The position numbers and the translations under genes were made by a program. A model generated the notes under the pieces. The model saw nothing but the letters and a program-made list of their open reading frames with translations, was not told where the DNA came from and made no database searches. Below are positions 5,560 through 7,248 of a stretch of DNA of 7,248 nt, piece by piece (position 1 is the first letter of the stretch; every line of letters begins with the position of its first letter). The DNA comes from Clostridia bacterium (GTDB taxonomy: Bacteria > Bacillota > Clostridia > Christensenellales > Aristaeellaceae). The stretch lies in contig JAEDGL010000120.1 in the NCBI GenBank assembly GCA_016297535.1, forward strand, positions 1 to 7,248, read 5' to 3'.

Positions 5560-7212
5560 ATGGATAAGTACAGCGTTCTCAAGCAGATTTTCGGACACGA
5601 TACGTTCCGCGAGGGGCAGGAAGGTCTGATTGATGAACTGCTAAACGGTCACGATGTTCTCGGAGTGATGCCCACAGGGGCCGGAAAATCCATCTGCTAT
5701 CAAATTCCCGCTTTGCTGCTGGATGGCGTTACTCTGGTGATCTCTCCGCTGATTTCTTTAATGAAGGATCAGGTTATGGCGCTTAAGGCCTCCGGCGTGG
5801 CGGCTGCTTATATCAATTCCAGCCTTACCCCCGGCCAGCAGGCCGAGGCCATCCGGCGGGCAAGCAACGGCGCCTACAAAGTGATCTATGTGGCGCCGGA
5901 AAGGCTGGAAATGCCTTCGTTTATTCATTTTGCGCAGCAAACCCCTGTCTCGCTGCTGGCGGTGGATGAGGCGCATTGCGTATCCCAATGGGGGCATGAT
6001 TTTCGCCCCAGCTACCTGCATATTGCCGAATTTGTAAACAAGCTCTCCGTGCGCCCGCCGGTGGCTGCCTTTACCGCAACCGCTACCCGTCAGGTACGCA
6101 CCGATATCATCCGTCTGCTGCACCTTGAGGAGCCTTATTGCCTTACAACCGGCTTTAACCGTCCCAACCTCCATTTTTCAAACGTAAAGCCCACCGATAA
6201 ATTTAACATGCTTCTTTCTTTTTTAAGAGAGATGGACGGGGACTGCGGCATTGTCTATTGCAACACCCGCAAAACCGTGGAGGATGTCACCCTGCGCCTG
6301 CTGGAGGAGGGCTACAGCGCCACTCGGTACCACGCCGGACTGAACGACGCAGAGCGTCATGAAAATCAGAATGCTTTCCAGTTTGACCAGGCCAAAATCA
6401 TGGTTGCGACCAATGCGTTCGGCATGGGAATAGACAAGTCCAACGTCCGTTTTGTGGTACATTACAACATGCCGCGCAATCTGGAAAGCTACTACCAGGA
6501 AGCTGGACGCGCGGGCCGCGACGGGCAGCCTGCGGAATGCCTGCTTTTGTACAGCGGGCAGGATGTGATTACCGGCAAATGGATGATTGAGCATAACGAT
6601 GAAAACAGCGAGCTGTCTCCCCAGCAGCGCGAGACGCTGATGAAGCTGGATCTGGAAAAGCTTAAACAGATGACCTACTATGCCACCTCCAAGCGCTGCC
6701 TGCGCCAGTTCATTCTGCGCTACTTTGGCGAACAGGATGTGGAGCAGGCGTGCGACAACTGCTCTGTTTGCGAGGATGCTCCGTTTGAGGTGGATACCGG
6801 AAAGCGCCTCTACTCCCGCACGGAGGATCAACGTCTCATCCGAAAAGAGGAACGAACGGCTAGGCGCGGCGAACGCAAGAATCGCCGTCTGAACGAAATG
6901 GACGGCTTTACGGCCTGGGAGCGTGCTTTGTTTGAAAACCTGAAAACGCTCAGGCATCTGATTGCCCTCAAAAAGGGCGTTCCGGCCTATACGGTCTTTT
7001 CGGACGCGGCGCTAAGGGATATGGTGCGAAAGCATCCCACCAGCATGGACGGGTTTTTGGATGTATCCGGCGTAGGCCTTGTCAAGCAGGAGCAATACGG
7101 CCAGGTATTTCTTGCGGTCATTCGCGACGGCCGCGAACCCAACGACGCCCTGCTCGACCTGCGCGAAACAGCAAAGCGCGCTCCGGCCCCAAAAAGCACT
7201 GCATCCGACTAA
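5560..7212 (+). CDS. recQ: ATP-dependent DNA helicase RecQ (compact form)
   Basis: A superfamily-2 3'-5' DNA helicase acting in recombination repair and restart of stalled forks. All motifs are present: FREGQ (motif 0), MPTGAGKS with Lys43, ISPLISLMKDQ, DEAH at 136-139 followed by CVSQWGHDFRP, FTATAT, IVYCNTRK, ATNAFGMGIDKSNVRFVVHYNMP, and QEAGRAGRDG with Arg317 and Arg320. The zinc site is Cys380, 398, 401 and 404. An HRDC domain occupies about 449-525, ending in a short polar tail. Only about 44 residues, many Lys/Arg/Glu, separate the zinc site from HRDC, so the winged-helix part of the RQC region seems missing. At 550 residues it is shorter than E. coli RecQ (about 610). The ATG at 5560 fits the family start (MDKYSVLK) and has AAAGGA 11 bases upstream; the ATG at 5548 would overlap that site. 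Confidence 0.95.
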   Translation: MDKYSVLKQIFGHDTFREGQEGLIDELLNGHDVLGVMPTGAGKSICYQIPALLLDGVTLVISPLISLMKDQVMALKASGVAAAYINSSLTPGQQAEAIRRASNGAYKVIYVAPERLEMPSFIHFAQQTPVSLLAVDEAHCVSQWGHDFRPSYLHIAEFVNKLSVRPPVAAFTATATRQVRTDIIRLLHLEEPYCLTTGFNRPNLHFSNVKPTDKFNMLLSFLREMDGDCGIVYCNTRKTVEDVTLRLLEEGYSATRYHAGLNDAERHENQNAFQFDQAKIMVATNAFGMGIDKSNVRFVVHYNMPRNLESYYQEAGRAGRDGQPAECLLLYSGQDVITGKWMIEHNDENSELSPQQRETLMKLDLEKLKQMTYYATSKRCLRQFILRYFGEQDVEQACDNCSVCEDAPFEVDTGKRLYSRTEDQRLIRKEERTARRGERKNRRLNEMDGFTAWERALFENLKTLRHLIALKKGVPAYTVFSDAALRDMVRKHPTSMDGFLDVSGVGLVKQEQYGQVFLAVIRDGREPNDALLDLRETAKRAPAPKSTASD

Positions 7213-7247
7213 ATCAAAACCACCCGTCAAACGGGTGGTTTTGATTT
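7211..7247 (+). terminator. Intrinsic terminator of recQ
   Basis: A perfect 17-bp stem (7211-7227 with 7231-7247) and a three-base loop begin within the recQ stop codon. A GC core (CCACCCGT/ACGGGTGG) is flanked by A-rich and T-rich arms (TTTTGATTT), which allows termination on either strand. Any gene to the right is outside the window. Confidence 0.88.
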
Positions 7248-7248
7248 G

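Noticed and set aside
6223..6957. A 244-codon open frame on the minus strand opposite recQ
   Set aside because: Antisense shadow of the helicase motifs V, VI and zinc region.
1..7248. CRISPR array, transposase, integrase, attachment site or defence genes
   Set aside because: No regularly spaced repeats, no mobile-element genes, and no tRNA-end duplication were found; the tRNA 3' ends are not repeated elsewhere in the window.

Overview
The window looks like a piece of an ordinary chromosome from an anaerobic, Clostridia-like Firmicute with moderately GC-rich DNA. The evidence is: strong AGGAGG-type ribosome binding sites, sigma-A-type promoters with 17-base spacers, tRNA genes that encode their CCA ends, a short SRP RNA, a Gram-positive-type uracil permease, an SH3b-repeat secreted protein, and a small protein resembling the radical-bearing end of the anaerobic ribonucleotide reductase NrdD. 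The exact lineage cannot be read from the sequence. I see no mobile element, CRISPR array, phage gene or defence cassette.

Layout. Positions 1-130 hold two GC-rich hairpin terminators, one for an unseen plus-strand gene to the left and one for uraA. The uracil permease gene uraA (minus, 148-1479) has a strong promoter near 1700 and a leader of about 190 bases with mutually exclusive hairpins and a U-run, so it may be controlled by attenuation. To its right is a minus-strand tRNA operon transcribed Arg(TCT)-His(GTG)-Gln(TTG), with its own promoter (2100-2128) and terminator (1751-1774). Divergent from it, on the plus strand, come the SRP RNA gene (about 2221-2347), then glyA (serine hydroxymethyltransferase), then an overlapping yraN-family gene.

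A separate promoter with a perfect extended -10 drives a 92-residue protein (4119-4397) that aligns by eye with the last part of NrdD, including the position of the radical glycine. A very long perfect hairpin separates it from a convergent secreted protein with four SH3b-like modules (minus, 4472-5443, GTG start). The last gene, recQ (plus, 5560-7212), encodes a compact RecQ helicase with a zinc site and an HRDC domain but almost no winged-helix region, and it ends in a 17-bp terminator hairpin.

Together the genes cover housekeeping work: pyrimidine uptake, translation (tRNAs, SRP), one-carbon metabolism, DNA repair, and one cell-surface protein. The best lead for something under-described is the stand-alone NrdD-tail-like protein. 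The uraA leader and the shortened RecQ are next.
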